A stretch of 64,000 nucleotides of DNA, taken from Magnaporthiopsis rhizophila. Taxonomy: Eukaryota > Ascomycota > Sordariomycetes > Magnaporthales > Magnaporthaceae. Shown here in pieces: positions 44,901-57,058 of this stretch. The stretch lies in the NCBI GenBank assembly GCA_003049465.1, contig PYSS01000154.1:1-64000 (forward strand), in the 5' to 3' direction. Every line of letters starts with the position of its first letter. Within the stretch, counting starts at the first letter, position 1. The translations under genes and the position numbers were made by a program. Under the pieces are notes generated by a model, which was not told where the DNA came from, did not search any database, and was given only the letters and a program-made list of their open reading frames with translations.

Positions 44901-45011
44901 AGGGGGTGGGCGAGGGGCAGACATGAGGCTGACAGCGACAGGATCGCCGAACAGGTCGACCTCGACCTCCTCCAGGTCGACGGCCATGCCTGCACCCATG
45001 GTGGCGTCCAT
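42000..45011 (-). CDS. MED16: Mediator complex subunit 16 (MED16/Sin4)
   Basis: Single exon on the minus strand, 1003 residues. MED16 is a tail-module subunit of Mediator, which relays activator signals to RNA polymerase II. The N-terminus is short and acidic (VDLEEVEVDLFGDP). The family signature RLDEIRGRGCCQKIAWSRQG follows and starts a beta-propeller region. The middle is helical. The C-terminus carries the conserved zinc-ligand-like cysteines in RRCVRCAAVMEDV and QQRKCPCGGCW. A glutamine-rich stretch encoded at about 42495-42580 (two CAG-type runs near residues 810-840) interrupts a helical region and may vary between strains. The start codon has a CACAATGG context and opens a canonical sequence. 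Confidence 0.92.
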   Translation of the reverse strand: MDATMGAGMAVDLEEVEVDLFGDPVAVSLMSAPRPPPSKQLLSRLDEIRGRGCCQKIAWSRQGTIASVSADGRSVDLRYLRSHPDDAAWGLSDQTPYSSFGIVPPQAGGGQIAHLAWASSGIPELAVVDDVGRVSFIHCPVSLNRPFTTRAWDADPVDELGAIVGCFWLPLAPPGKQQYTALQGPAVREGNGWRYETSYKPAIGPSHPNPSKSAFVCITAGGMLKMFYSQPNNKVQEALLELENIGSSDDLVTHASICPDKSSSGLCIALALSSRLLKVVKVTINWGLPPQMDKQNLANTQPLNPTFKEKRVAVVSWMSLAGPTPEPEPPLDTSMAHISLLELLPTTLASNNQQGFVPPLILAVRSHVSPFSHVMQSVLDAWEIVGDQAQSAQPQALHPAFQQLSSRAGTPATQPATRLRRWDPIWLDKVVVSIQLLHQGRVVCLAFSDGTVQHRDRYTLEVMYASPDLERISALDGLGFRFADETPCLQVAFSPTSCSFVQICEDSRVRWNSLRYPAADIGSTTQDAQYHAVVAGLALTVAAAASSHTNHDDILAIGRQFIDKPRFAYDWVMEVARMLKIHIDYSEEAHHDQLVRNHHLQLCLSILHHMGLYGEFNPRSFGGKFGAVALGVRSIVILITIASHTYKADKLVPLDEPDVVDALATGSKWTLDVLSWLAESLFDLADDPKFEALLNPTDWKNVMEYLHSRNNDVALHLLLCSSTRGFIQAACRRLVHLDSLSHRATDYYEKNYTQVPSQDNSVIPSNRLHLSYQQMQRYTSSSLIKVAEFGELLSALGSDIRTAYETMLRPLAERQRQQQQRQQQQQQGNKTQQQQQQQGGLDQAVKRAQAQCELTILLGNAPPPAFIPVLKKFFEVDLPAFRAQTDRAQLFFADFALLDVLDDPRSLQERRARGKHIDAFKRSEIELVPRDDGREPPATGRHQQLPGANGSTGALLRRRCVRCAAVMEDVTAQKPAVTFVIAQQRKCPCGGCWGLLAKGATVG

Positions 45012-46449
45012 TGTGCTTGTGCGCGGCGCGCAGACGGTCTGGCAGGGTGGTAGCCTCGCTCAAATACAGTCCCCAGGGAATCAAAGGGCGATGTCAGGGT
45101 GCGGCCCCTTGCATTTCTAGTCGGGGCACCAGAAAGAATGAATGTTCACGGCAAACAGACAAACAAAGAAGAAAAAGGTTGCCAACAGCTCATACTACAA
45201 GGGCCACTGGCGGAAAATCAGGCAAAAACAAGTAGTATAACATGCTACTGCTTCGGATGCCTGGGGAAAAGACACGGGCATGCATGCAACAAGAACAAAG
45301 GTGGCGATAGTCAGGCTCTCATTGCAAGGCTGCGCTTTCCACGCCTCAAAAGCCATGGATCGATTGGATGGATGTTGACAAAGCCCTTTGTTCGCTGGCC
45401 TGGGCCCCAGCTGCGTGCGCCACTCACCTGATTGGCTCGGGGCGCGGTGGGTCGTGAGGGCGGGAATCTGGAGTCTGTCTGGCGGGCCCCTGAAAGTCCC
45501 GTCGATCGCTGCTGGAACGTTTCCGAGCAACCACAACAGCTGAGGACACATTGCGGGGCGGAAGCGGTCAGCGCAATCGAATATCCACCCACGACCTGTG
45601 CGTCACGGGCACATGGTTTGGCTACGCAGGGGCCCACCAGTCACATCCGAGGGGAAGAAGAAAGCTGCAAGTGACCATGGAGACTGAGGAGACGAGAGAG
45701 AGGCCATCCGAAACACGGCATTCGGGACTACCACCAGCTATGTTCTCATCCCGTCACTTACTTTTTGTCAATTGGGCTTTTTGCGGTCCGCGCCCCTCAT
45801 CTCCATCGGGTACCTAGGTAAGGTACCTACCCAAGGCTCGTTGGTGCAGGAGCGAGGGGCCAACGGACGTGTCGACTGGTCCGTCGGGTCCAAAACACGA
45901 CGCCACGCCGCACTGGGAAGGCAAACTGCGCGCACCCGCACACGCTCCCAAAATAAAAGCCCTGCAGCCTGTCGCCTGTATAAACCGCATTGCCTTTTGG
46001 GCACGGCACGCGGCAATGGGCTCGGTTGCACAGTGCCGCACCTACCAACCCTTGCGCTCGAGTCCTCCACCCTGTCTCCACTAATCAACAGCAAAGCAAA
46101 GTCCACGGGCGCCAGCCAGAAGCAACCTCCGCAAGGCGCTCGCTCAATCTCTCTCGTCTCGTTGCATTCCTTGTCCGAATCTGTCAGAGTACCTTAGATC
46201 AAAACACTTCCTCGGCCTCGCCCCCACCGACTCGCTTTCCTACAACTCTTTTTCAACATGACCAGTCTGTAGCAGACCAGCACCTCACCTGCCCAGCTCC
46301 CTACCCGGCGGCAGCAGCCTCTCGACTGTCACTCTCAAGTACTTCGTCAGCCATGATATAGATCAAAGGCAGGCCCAATCTTCCACTCCCTCATTTTCAG
46401 CCCCCAAATCGTGCGCGACGACAACGACGCCCACCGTCCCTCTCTCGTG
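45012..46449. promoter_or_regulatory. Divergent promoter region between MED16 and the sirtuin gene
   Basis: The two genes point away from each other, so this 1.4 kb must hold both promoters. A TACCTAGGTAAGGTACCTA palindromic patch lies at about 45810-45829. The 300 bases before the sirtuin start are CT-rich. No gene recognised. Confidence 0.55.
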
Positions 46450-48797
46450 ATGCAGCCGGCCTGCGCACCTACCTTCCCGACCGCGTCCGCGCCATCCATC
46501 CCAGCCGAGCCCGTCGTCCCTCAAAGGACTGCGAAGGCCAACAACATGCTGTCCGACAACAGCACCCCGAAGCCGAAACGGACTCCGCTGCCGTCGTCCT
46601 CGCCGCTATCGTCTGTAGCCGCTTCGTCTGCCGGCGACCCTTCGTCTCCGCTCTCCGTGCTCTCCAATTCGCCGTCTCTGCCCTCATCGCCGCCTCAGTT
46701 CGACGCGTCGAGGAGGTATCCCTCGCCAAGCTCCACCGACACGACGCCCTCAGGAAGCGCCTCTCCGCTGAAGCCCCAGGACCCTCCACCGCGGCGCCCA
46801 TTACCGTCGTCGTCTGCACGCTCGGTGCAGCACCACTTTTGCGCGCGTACCGACGGCCCACCGCCAGCCAAGCGCCGCAAGGTCCAGCCCTCAACGCCCA
46901 GGAAACCACGTGAACGCACGACTGAGTACCTCGACCTGGAAAAGACCAGCGAGAGCCCAGACCAGGATGAGCTACTCACCCGACTCATGACCGTCTTGCG
47001 GAAGAAGAAACGCATCGTCGTGATTGCGGGCGCTGGGATCTCGGTTTCTGCTGGCAGTATGTTTTTTTGCACTCCCTTTGTTTTGACTCTTTACCTATCT
47101 TGCATTGTGGTGTCTACAGCCGGCTCTCCCTACCTATATACCCCTTCTCTATCACTCACGCAGCTTCTACTTGAACCACCCACTATTTTACCCAACAATG
47201 ATTACTAACACGGATGACAGTACCTGATTTTCGATCTTCGACCGGGCTCTTCACCACCCTGCGAGGACAACACAAGCTAAAAGCGTCTGGCAAGCACCTC
47301 TTCGATGCGTCGGTGTACAAGGATGACTCGTCAACCTCGTCTTTCCATACCATGGTCAAGGAGCTGGCCGCCTTAACTGAGCGTGCTCAACCCACGCCGT
47401 TTCATCACATGCTCGCCTCAATGGCCCAGGAGGGCCGGCTGATGCGGCTGTACACACAAAACATTGACTGCCTCGACACAGAGATGGAGCCGCTCAGGAC
47501 CCAAGTGCCACTCGGGCACAAGGCACCTTGGCCCAAGACCATTCAGCTACACGGCGGTTTGGCACATATGGTCTGCACCAAGTGCGGCCGCCTACAGGAC
47601 TTCGATCCCAAGTGCTTTGATGGCCCCGAACCCCCGCCGTGCTCGATATGTGAGGCCAACGACCAGGCCCGTGTCGCCTGCCATATGCGCAGCCACGGCG
47701 TCGGTCGCCTGCGACCCCGCATCGTCCTATACAACGAGGACAACCCCGACGCCGAAGCCATCGGCCAGGTCTCGAATGCAGACCTGCGTCGTCTCCCCGA
47801 CGCCGTCATCGTCGTGGGGACGACTCTAAAGATCCCTGGCGTCCGTCGCTTGGTCCGCGAGATGTGCAAGGGCACGCGCAGCCGCCGCGACGGATTCACC
47901 GCCTGGATCAACGTTGATGGTGAGCCCCAGGGTGCCGAGTTCAAGGACTGCTGGGACCTTGTGGTCAAGGCTCGCTGCGACGACGTGGCAGAGCTCGTGA
48001 ACCTGCCCCGCTGGGATCACACGCAAGCCACGGCAGAGGACGACAAGTCCTGGGAAGTCACGGCCGATGTGGAGGATGCCAGATGGCAGCACCACTCCAA
48101 AGGTCCCATTGTCAGCATTATCCCATCAGCTGTGGAATTTGCAGCTGCCTCAGAAACAGCTGCGGCTCCGGCGGTGGCCGGGGCCAAGTCCAGGCTGGTC
48201 GAGCAGGGCATACCCACTCCCAGTGCGAGTCCACGGCCCGAGAACGCGCGACCCGCGCCCAAACTATCTACGTCATCCTCCCGCGCGAAGCAGAGCAAGC
48301 TCACTTTTGGAGATCGGAAACGGGCTAGAATAGAGGAGTCGGGCGGCAGCACCGGCGCCGCCAAGAAGGCAGCCACCAAGGCCACCAAGAAGCCCAGGCA
48401 ACCTGTCAGCAAGGGCGTGGTCAAGGGGGCCAAGCCTGCCGCCGGTGATCTCACCAAGGCGTTCAAGGCGACCAAGGCGCGGTCCGCGACTACCCTAGCA
48501 ACCGAGAAGAAGACCATAGCGCTTGTGGTGCCCCAACAGAACCACCAGCCGCCGTCTCCCGACCTCTCGTCGCCCATGGCCTTCCCCGAGGACGATCAGC
48601 AGCAGTTGCCCTCGCTTCGACCGGGGAAGTTGGCCAAGCTTGCGCCCGCTCCCATCATGACAATGGCAAGCCCCCGTCCAAGCAGCGCGTCATCAGACGT
48701 CGAGGATGATGATAACCGCCATATGGGAAGCCTGGGCTCGGCCGAGACCATCTCGCCCAAATCCAAGCCACGGTTGATGGCTCACTTGATTGACTAG
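46450..48797 (+). CDS. NAD-dependent protein deacetylase, HST3/HST4-type sirtuin
   Basis: Two exons, 46450-47056 and 47221-48797, about 727 residues. The intron (GTATGT donor, branch ACTAAC, acceptor GACAG) joins VIAGAGISVSAG to IPDFRSSTGLF, rebuilding the NAD-binding site. HST3/HST4 enzymes remove acetyl from histone H3 K56 after replication and act in silencing. The Sir2 core carries LYTQNIDCLD at about 281, the catalytic His in QLHGGLAHMVC, and zinc ligands CTKCGRL and CSICE. It continues with RPRIVLYNEDNP, VVGTTLKIPGVRRLV and WINVDGEP. The first 170 residues are Ser/Pro-rich and basic. The last 270 are low-complexity with many Lys/Ala/Pro, including RAKQSKLTFGDRKRARIE, which looks like a nuclear-localisation or PCNA-like patch. 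The upstream ATG at 46450 is taken; one at about 46546 is the alternative. Confidence 0.93.
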
Positions 48798-48990
48798 AAG
48801 GTGGAACATGTTGAAAAAGTGTTCGACTAGAGTATTTTCCACACCTAATAAGCATGATGGCCCTCCTGGTTTATCCAACTATTTTCTTTTTCTTATTATT
48901 CCCCATGGTTTCCTCCTCTGGAGCTTTTTTTATGTCTCCAAGTTTTTCATCCCAGAGCCACAGAGGCTGCTGCTTAGTAGGTAGGCGGAC

Positions 48991-49026
<36 letters not shown>

Positions 49027-49984
49027 GATGATTATAAAGGGCTTTTTTCATCGGGCCCAGGTGTTGGCGAAACGGGCATTGCATATGGCTAGGTTTGGTT
49101 TAGACCATGAAAAGTATCGGATCAGACTTTGCTCGGCTATTGAGGTGGCTGTAATGTTTGCTTGGGGTGGATCGCAAGGTTTGCATAATTCGAGTGAGAA
49201 CGCATCATCCATTAACCGCTTTCACCGTGCCCTATTTGTAGTTTATTTCTAAGTGGTCCCCGCCTTATGTCCCAGCAGCACAGAACATCAAAACGCTTTT
49301 TTTTTCCGGCGAACTTAAAATCCCAAGTTGATAGCGAGTATGCAGGCGCTCGAGGAAGAAAAAGAATCCGGGCGGCGAGCAAGTAAACCATCCCAGACTT
49401 ATAGTATGTGCGGTGAAAAAGAGATTATCTTTTTTGGGGTATGTAGCAAGCTCGTGGTCTCCGCGTGAGTTGGTTGGCAAAACATAGCCAGCCAGGTTGG
49501 ACGAGTGGGTAAGCACACAGCGAGACAGGGGAAGTGACGGGAACAGAAAAACAAAATAAAACAAGAAAACGCCGCTATTGACACGCCGGTCCCCCAATTC
49601 TACGCCAGACTAGATGCGATATCAAGGTAAAGAACAAAAAAAAAAAAAAAAAAGGGCCAGCAACGACGATTATCGTGGTGGAAGTATAGGCTAGGGGAGA
49701 AAGAGAATAGGGAGAGACAGAGAAAAGAACGCTAAAAAAAAGACCAAGACGAGGGCAAAAGAGAATTAACAGGTAAACGATTCGTTGGTAAGTTGTACTT
49801 GGCGCTTCTTTTTTTTTTTTTTTTTTTTTTAATAGAGATTACAACTCCACAGTCGCCGTGGTGCGCACTTGAGCGCTACAATCAGCAAAGCCCGTCGATA
49901 TCGACCGTCAGGTCTCGTGAGCTCCCATCTCATCTCCCAGTCGGAAAATGGTAGAGGGGTGCGCGCTCCATGTACACCACACGG
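48798..49984. other. Intergenic between convergent genes
   Basis: 3' flanks of the sirtuin and CHD1 genes. Holds T(32) at 48994-49025, A(18) at 49636-49653 and T(22) at 49809-49830. No gene supported. Confidence 0.5.
48994..49025. repeat. T(32) homopolymer
   Basis: Uninterrupted T run about 200 bases after the sirtuin stop codon. Confidence 0.8.
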
Positions 49985-52900
49985 CTAGTAAGGATTATGT
50001 CGGTGCGGGCTGGGGTTGTGGTGCCATGACTGCCGCCCCCGCTCAACGATATCGCGCCTGTCCACCTTTTTGAAGCTGAGGCGGTCGCCGTTTTCGTAAG
50101 GATATCGGCGCCGGGCATCCCGCTCCCGCTCGTCCCACTCACGGTCGCGATCCCGACGGTCGTCGCGGCGGTAAAAGTCATCACCGTCGCGACGATGGTC
50201 CGACCCTCGCCCGCCCGCGTCGTATCGAGCTGCCGACTCCCTGTCCGTGTCGATCTCGCCGTCCTCGAGATCGCGGCGATGCTTCTTGAGCTTGGGGATC
50301 GACAACTCTCCCCTGGCCTGTTCCTTCTCCTTCTCCTTCTTCTCCTTCAACGTCATGTACATCTTGGCCAGCTGCTTGCCCGACACGTCGACCTCATGCA
50401 CAGGCCAGACAGAAGACAAGAAATCCCTGGAGGCAAAGAGTAAAACAGACTTTGTTAGTTGTGGACCGACGCATGCTCGGATCGGGTGTGGGAAACCTAC
50501 CAGAATCGAGGCATCAGCTCTTCCAGCTGATCCGCCGGCACGCCGTCGTTGTTAGCCCTCATGTCTGCGAAGCAATCTCCGATATGCTTTAGCTCCTCGC
50601 CCATGATCCTAGCACGTTCTTTGGCATTCTCGATCCTGTCCGCCGTTGTGTGCATGATCTTTTCAAAGTTCTTGCGCACAGGCTTCAGTAACGACCATAT
50701 CAGGTGCTCCGAGTTGGCGTAGTCCAACTTGCCGTCGTCCAGCTGCATAAGCTCCTCGAACCGCTGCACCGCTTTTTCCCGAGCCTTCTTCAGCCGCTCG
50801 ATGGCCTCTGGATCCAGCTTCTTGCGTTTCTCCTTGTCCTTGCCGTGGCGCTCCTCGACCCGGCGGTGTTTACTGCCACGGTCGTCGTGGTCGTTCTCGT
50901 GCTTCCGCTTATGGTCGCGGCTGGGCGTGCCACGGTCGCCGTTGCTGTGTGATCGATGGTCGCCAAGCGAGAAGGCGCGGTCGCGGTTGCGGTCCTTGGT
51001 CTGGCTTGGGCGCTTCGACATTTGCGGCGCCGGCGATGCCGAGCCCATCTCGCTCCGGCGATGGCCGTTGATGAGAAGGTTCTTCTTGCTACGGTGATGG
51101 TTCTCTACTGCCTTTTGCGCCGCGGCATCGTTCGAGTGCTTGGCAAGCAGGACCGACAAGAGATACTCGGACCGGCGCACGAGGTGCACCGCGCCGGGGG
51201 ACTGGATCGACTTCTCGTTGCCCGCCTTGCGCTCCTCCTTCTTCTCGACTCGATGCTCCTCGAGGAAGAATTTGCCCTCCATCAGCAGTTCCGGATCGTC
51301 GCGGATCTGGGCCCACGCGCCAAAGCCGTACCGATCAATCCCGACCAGCAACATGCCGTCCTCGCGAGGACCCCATTCGCAAGAGTAATGGGCGGCTTTG
51401 CTCGCGTCGGGCAGCCTGAAGGTCGAGTTGTCGCCATGCTCTGTGAGAACCTTCCTCAGAAGCTTCAGTTGCGGCGGCCGGTCAACGATCGTCTCGGCGT
51501 TCACCTTCTTCACTTCCCCAAAGTCGACAAGCACCGCCTTCTTGTCCTTCTTGGCAATGATCTTGCCACTCCTCTCCTCCTCCTCGCGGAGCTTGCGTGT
51601 GTTTTCGTCCAGGGCCGCCCGCGCCTGAGCGACCAGGTCGGCCACGATGGACTGCAAAAACTCGGGATCTCGGTCCGTCAGTCGTGCCTCCTGGAGAACC
51701 TCTTCCTCACGCTCGTCGAGGGAGCCATAGCGGAAGATAGCCCTGATCAGGTTCCTCGTCTCTCTCTCGTTGAGGGGCCGCCTGGGATCCGAGAGCAGGG
51801 CCCGCTGCTCGGCAAGCTCCTCCTGCTCCTGCTTCTCCCGTTGTCGCTTCTTGGCTATACGCTCTGCGCGTTCCGAGTCTATGCCCCCGCTGCCGCCACC
51901 GTGCCGCTTGGAGCCCTTGAGGGTCGCCTTGCGGGGGGCGTTCTCTTCCATCGCTTGGGCCAGATAAGCCTCGTGCTTTTTCTTGTCCTCCTCGGCCTTG
52001 ACCATGGCCAGCTGGTCGGCAGGGATGATGTCATCCCAGTCGAGAGCCAGATCGTCAACTTTAACGTCGGTGAAGTGCATCCAGTTGTCCCAGTCGATGC
52101 CTCCGCTGCTCAGGTTCATCTTGTCATCCACGTCCGTCTTTGTCACCTCGGCGTTCTCCAGAATGGAGTCAATGTCGAGCTGCTCCAGCCTCTCCTGGTT
52201 GCCCGACTGTTCGAACAGATTCTGCGAGCGCATCTTCAAGATGTACTGGATATCTTCGGCCGTCTTGGCTTCGTCGAGTTTGATACCCTTCTCTTTGAAC
52301 TGCTCCCGCAGGGCCTTGCCCTCGTCGGTAACACCGGCCTGGATCGTCAGATACTCGAGGAACAGCTTGTTGCGAGCACGTTTGACAACCTCCTCTTCTA
52401 TCGTCTGCTTGGCAACCAAGCGATACACATTAACCGGCTTCTTCTGCCCAATACGATGTGCACGAGCCATCGCCTGCAGATCCGCCTGGGGATTCCAATC
52501 AGAGTCGTAAATAATGACGGTATCAGCCGTCATCAGGTTGATGCCCAGCCCACCGGCTCGTGTAGACAGAAGAAAACAGAAGTCGTCGCTACCCTCGGCG
52601 TTGAAGTGGTTGATGGCCATACGCCGTGGTCCAGCGGGTATTGTACCGTCCAGCCGCTGGTACTGGTAGCCTCGCACACGCAAGTAGTCGCCCAAGATGT
52701 CGAGCATCTTGACCATCTGGCTGAAGATCAAGACACGATGGTTGTCCTTTTTCAGCTTGGCCAGGAGCTGGTCGAGTAGCATCATCTTCCCGCTGCTGGT
52801 GATGAGGCCCTTGATCGAATCCTCCCTCCGAGTGCTGCCGGCCAAGACCCTCTCCTCGGCGCCCTGGAACATGTAGGGGTGGTTGCTGACCTTTTTCAGC

Positions 52901-55381
52901 TCCATCATGATGTTCAGCAGAGACTGCTTGTGGCCGCCGCTCGCATCACTCAAAGCGGCGTAGTTACGAGTCAGGATGTTCTTGTAGTAGTCGAGCTGGA
53001 CGTCTGAAAGCTCCACGCGGATGATCTTCTCCGTCTTTGGCGGGAGATCCGATTCCACAGTCTCCTTGGTCCGCCGCAGGATGAAGGGAGCAATGGCCTT
53101 GTGTAGTTGCGTCAGCTTTGCCTGCGTTTCGCGGCGCTTCTCCTCGTCCTTTGCCGAATCCTCCTCCTTGACCTCTGCCTCTTTGCCCAGCATCTCAAGC
53201 TCCTCATCAATGAGGACCTTGCCCGGGTTGAGGAAGTCCAGGAGGGCAGCGAGCTCGGCCAGATTGTTTTGGATCGGGGTGCCGGTGATCAGCATCTTGC
53301 AGGGAATGTTGAAGCTGACGAGCTTCGTGTACAGCTGCGACTCCTTGTTCTTGAGTCTGTGCGCCTCGTCAACAGCCAATGCCTGCCACTTTATAGTGCG
53401 AAGAAAGTCCGCATCGAGCAGGATGTAATCATAAGAGGTAACGAGAACGTTGAACTTGGGCTTCCTTGGGTTGCCACCAATGAGCAGCTCGTGCTCCCGA
53501 ATGGTGGACCGCGCTGCCTCGGGCCCGAGGTAGACGACGTAGTTGAGATCGGGGGACCAATTGTTGAACGTGTCGCACCAGGCAGGGATGACACTGAGGG
53601 GCGCGACGACCAGGAACGGGCCCTCCTGCTCTCGCGAGTTCCGTAGCCAGCTTAGGAACGAGACGGTCTGGACGGTCTTGCCGAGGCCCATCTCGTCGGC
53701 GAGAATGACGTTGTTTGCGCGGGTCCAGTTCAGGGCCAAGAAGTTGAGGCCCTTGAGCTGGAACTCCCTCAGTTCGCCGTTCTGGATGTAGTCAGGCTGC
53801 TTCTCCAGCTTGGTCATCCTCGTCCGCGTGTCCGGGTTGGACTCCTTCCGGTCCGACTGCCATGAACGCGACGAGCGTTCGAGGAACTGGTCGATCTTTT
53901 CCTGGGCCTCACCGCTGATCATATCCGCGGCCTCCCACGTGCACTCATCGTATTGCAGACCCTTCCACTTGACAAAGTACTCGTCGCCCCGGTCGCCATC
54001 TCGGACGGCAACAACCCTCTCAACTTTTGTGAAGTCGTCGAGAGCGTCCTGCTCACGCTCGCGGTCCAAGAGCCACTGCTCCTTCTGTTCAGGGCTGATG
54101 TCGTCCCCAAACTCCATATCGAGCGAGTACTCGACGATCTTGCGGAAATAGTTCTCCAGGCGGCGGAAACCGCGGCAGCCGTTGACACTCTCGGTGGTCT
54201 CCCAGGTGTCGTGCAGATGCGACTTGCCCTGCCATTTGATGAAATACTCAAAGTCATGCCGCGTCGAGTCTGGCGACAGCTCAACGTCGTCTTTCTTACG
54301 GTGTCTGAGGATCTTTTCAATATAGGGCGAGTCGTCTTCTACCTCGGCGGCCCAGTGGTTCGGGGTGAGGTCATCGGCATCCTCAGCATCGTCTACTTCA
54401 CTCTCCTGGTAGGCGCCTACAGAGACCTGGGCGGCTCTACGGCTGGACCACCTCTTCTCTTGCAACGCCAGCGCCGGCTGCGCCTCTTGTTGACGGCGAG
54501 CCTTCTTCTGAAAGCTGCGGGCACGGGCGCCACCGTAGTTGTCCGAGTCGGAACCGTCTACCGACGTATGGCGAGCCGGGGTCTCGCGTTTGGATGCTAT
54601 GGGTGACGACAACGAACGGTTAGCAAAAAGGCTGCAGCCAAGTACTTGACCATTAAAGTTGCGGCGATGGCGGTCACACCACCACAGGCATGCAGGGGCA
54701 GACGGAAGGTAGGCGCACAAGGTTGTGAGCGCTCGACGCGTCTCTTCTTCGTCCCCCTTCGAGCTACCGGGGCGACCTCGTCGTCGGAATCGTCTTGATC
54801 ATCGTCATCGTCAGATTCGACCTATGGCACGTGCTCATTAGTGAGGAACATGGCGGCTGATGGGTAAATCGCAACCTACAATTTTTCGGCGTTGGGTCGG
54901 ACGATTCTGTCAATTGATGTCAGCATGCTGCAGGCGGCTCGTATGACCTATAGGATGGCAAGCCCACGCTTCTTCTGAGCCCATAGAGCTCTGGATTCTC
55001 CCTCATGTACTCCTCCTCAAGCGAGCCGCCAGCCTTGCGCTTGGCGGCGGCGCGTCGCGAGCTGGACGACGTAGAGGACGAAGCCTCGCTCTGCTCAACA
55101 TTTACGGGGGCAGAGGCAGGGCTCTCGGCCGCATCGAAGTCGGCATCATCGGACGCATCGTTGTCGCTCGGTTCCGATTCGTGATCGGAGGCATCGACAG
55201 CGTGTTGGGGGGTCGGGGAATCTCCGCTGGCCGAGCCCGGCGATGGCGTGTCGTCTTGCTGGGGGGCTACGTCGGACAGATCGCTGTCGCTATCGTTCCG
55301 GCCCACGGCCGAGCGGCTCGTGTTGACGTCTACCGGTGAAAAGTGTCCATTCGTCGGACTCGGCTCAGGAGATGTGGACAT
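49985..55381 (-). CDS. CHD1: CHD1-type chromodomain helicase chromatin remodeller
   Basis: Five exons on the minus strand: 55381-54968, 54906-54880 (27 bases), 54821-54719, 54596-50501 and 50426-49985; about 1693 residues. CHD1 spaces nucleosomes on transcribed genes. Order of parts: an acidic Ser-rich N-terminus; the segment NPELYGLRRSNRPTQRRKI rebuilt across introns 1 and 2; tandem chromodomains (IEKILRHRKK...YFIKWQGKSHLHDTWE and EYFVKWKGLQYDECTWEA); a SNF2 ATPase with LADEMGLGKTVQT near 480 and DEAHRLKN near 592; and the helicase C lobe (RVLIFSQMVKMLDIL, RAGGLGINLMTADTVI, QAMARAHRIGQKKPV). SANT/SLIDE-like helices follow (FRYGSLDEREEEV, YFGFGAW-type RYGFGAWAQIRDD). The CHD1 C-terminal domain (DPEAIERLKKAREKAV to VWPVHEVDVSGKQLAKMY) spans the last intron, and the tail is Arg/Asp-rich. 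All splices keep frame. Confidence 0.95.
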
Positions 55382-56999
55382 GACCGCTTAAGGGCGAGAG
55401 GCTGCCTGCTAACGGGACGACACAAGTTGTTAGCAAGCCTTGCAGGATCAGTCGCGGTGCAGGCGACAGCGCAGGCGTCGGGCAAGGCCTGGCGACCAGG
55501 GGGCGAGCATCGGCGGGTGCTTTCGAGGCCCTGGAGGCGGGATATCAAAGTTGTCGCAAGTTTGGGGATGGGTTAGATAGGGGCAAGGCTGATGGATGAT
55601 GGCGAGCAATTGGCGCGCCCAGGAGAGGCTAGGAGCACATCTAGTGCAGCCAAGACGCGGCGAGCATCGAGAAGACACAATCCCATCGATTCTCGCCGGT
55701 CCGGAGCGGCTCGGGCCCAGGCTACGGGCGATGATGGATGCTACAAGGGGGGGAGACGCGATCGCGGTGGGCTTCACCCAAGGCTCCAGGGACCGGGTAT
55801 TTTTATGACAGATGCGGTATGGGCAGACAGGCCCAGGATCGGCGGGAGGAACTCACAAGTCATTAACGTCGGAGCCCCCCAGGCAGCATTTACATACAGT
55901 CGTCCCGGTAAATTATTGATACAGGGTGTTGTGTTGTGGGCGTGCTGAGTGTTGGAGTTGGGCGACCAAAGAGGAGTCGGGGGAAATATGTGGTGGTCGA
56001 GTCCAAGGTTGGTAGAGAAAATTGACAGAGCCTGGCTGGGCGGGTGGAGTGTGAGTGGGAAGAGTGAGCATGGGGGCCGAATTTTGCCAGCGAACGGAGA
56101 CCGCTAACCGGCGCCTGGGGGTCCCGCCCGCACCAGCCCCCAGCCCGCCCAGGGCGCCTGCAAACTTATCGCTGGCCAAGGGTCAGTGTGTTTGTGCCTC
56201 AGGCACCCCAGCATGCCACAAGCCGCCCTGGGCGGCGGGCGAACCATACGGATGAATCAAACACCAGGCTGACCACCACCATCCGGAGCTTTCGTGAGCC
56301 TCCCTTCCCAGACACGGAAAATATGTGGATAGAACACGAAAGGTGGCGTGTCATCGTCCTCCCACGATGCAAAGTTTCTAACTCAAGAAAACCCAATTTC
56401 AAAGAATCCCCTTTCTAGCTTTCCATTCCCTTTCGTACATCAGAGGTTAAAAGACCAATTCGTAGGATAAGCCCACGTTTCGATAATTTGCCGGGTTATC
56501 TATCTGGCTGGGTCATGGTGGCTTCCTAGTCTATATAAGTTCAGCCCGTAGAGATCAGATCTCTGTGTAGATACCTCTCTATGTCATCGACTCGACAACA
56601 TAGTATTCTGGCGATTTGATAGAAAATGGGAATTCAATTCACCACTGACTGGCACAATTTTATTCCCGCCCGGTCGCTGGCATACTCTGCTGAGAGAATC
56701 AACGTCACCAGCAGTCAGCCTGATTCACTCTTTTCTTCACTCGATCCTGACACTATTGTTCCAAGCGAAAGCCAACAAACAGTGTGGAAAGCAGCCAACT
56801 CTTGTACATACGGGATAGGAGCAGAGGCAGCAGGCGTCTAGCCCCTGGTTGATAGGTATCCTCCTGAAGAAAACCATCATGAGCAGCATGTCTCGAAAGA
56901 AGACTCCATCGTGAGGTTGGGGATAATCGCCAGGCTAGCCTATCATTTGTATGCAAATTGCGATGACACGCAGGAAAGGATCCGCCCCTCCAGAAAAAG

Positions 57000-57000
<1 letters not shown>

Positions 57001-57031
<31 letters not shown>

Positions 57032-57058
57032 AAAAAAAAAAAAAAAAAAAAAAAAAAA
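57001..57058. repeat. Poly-A tract with a single C
   Basis: 30 A, one C, then 27 A. No coding or element context visible. Confidence 0.8.

Noticed and set aside
50956..52779. 607-codon plus-strand reading frame
   Set aside because: It lies antisense inside the CHD1 coding exon; its composition is the complement of a conserved gene, so it is a shadow frame.
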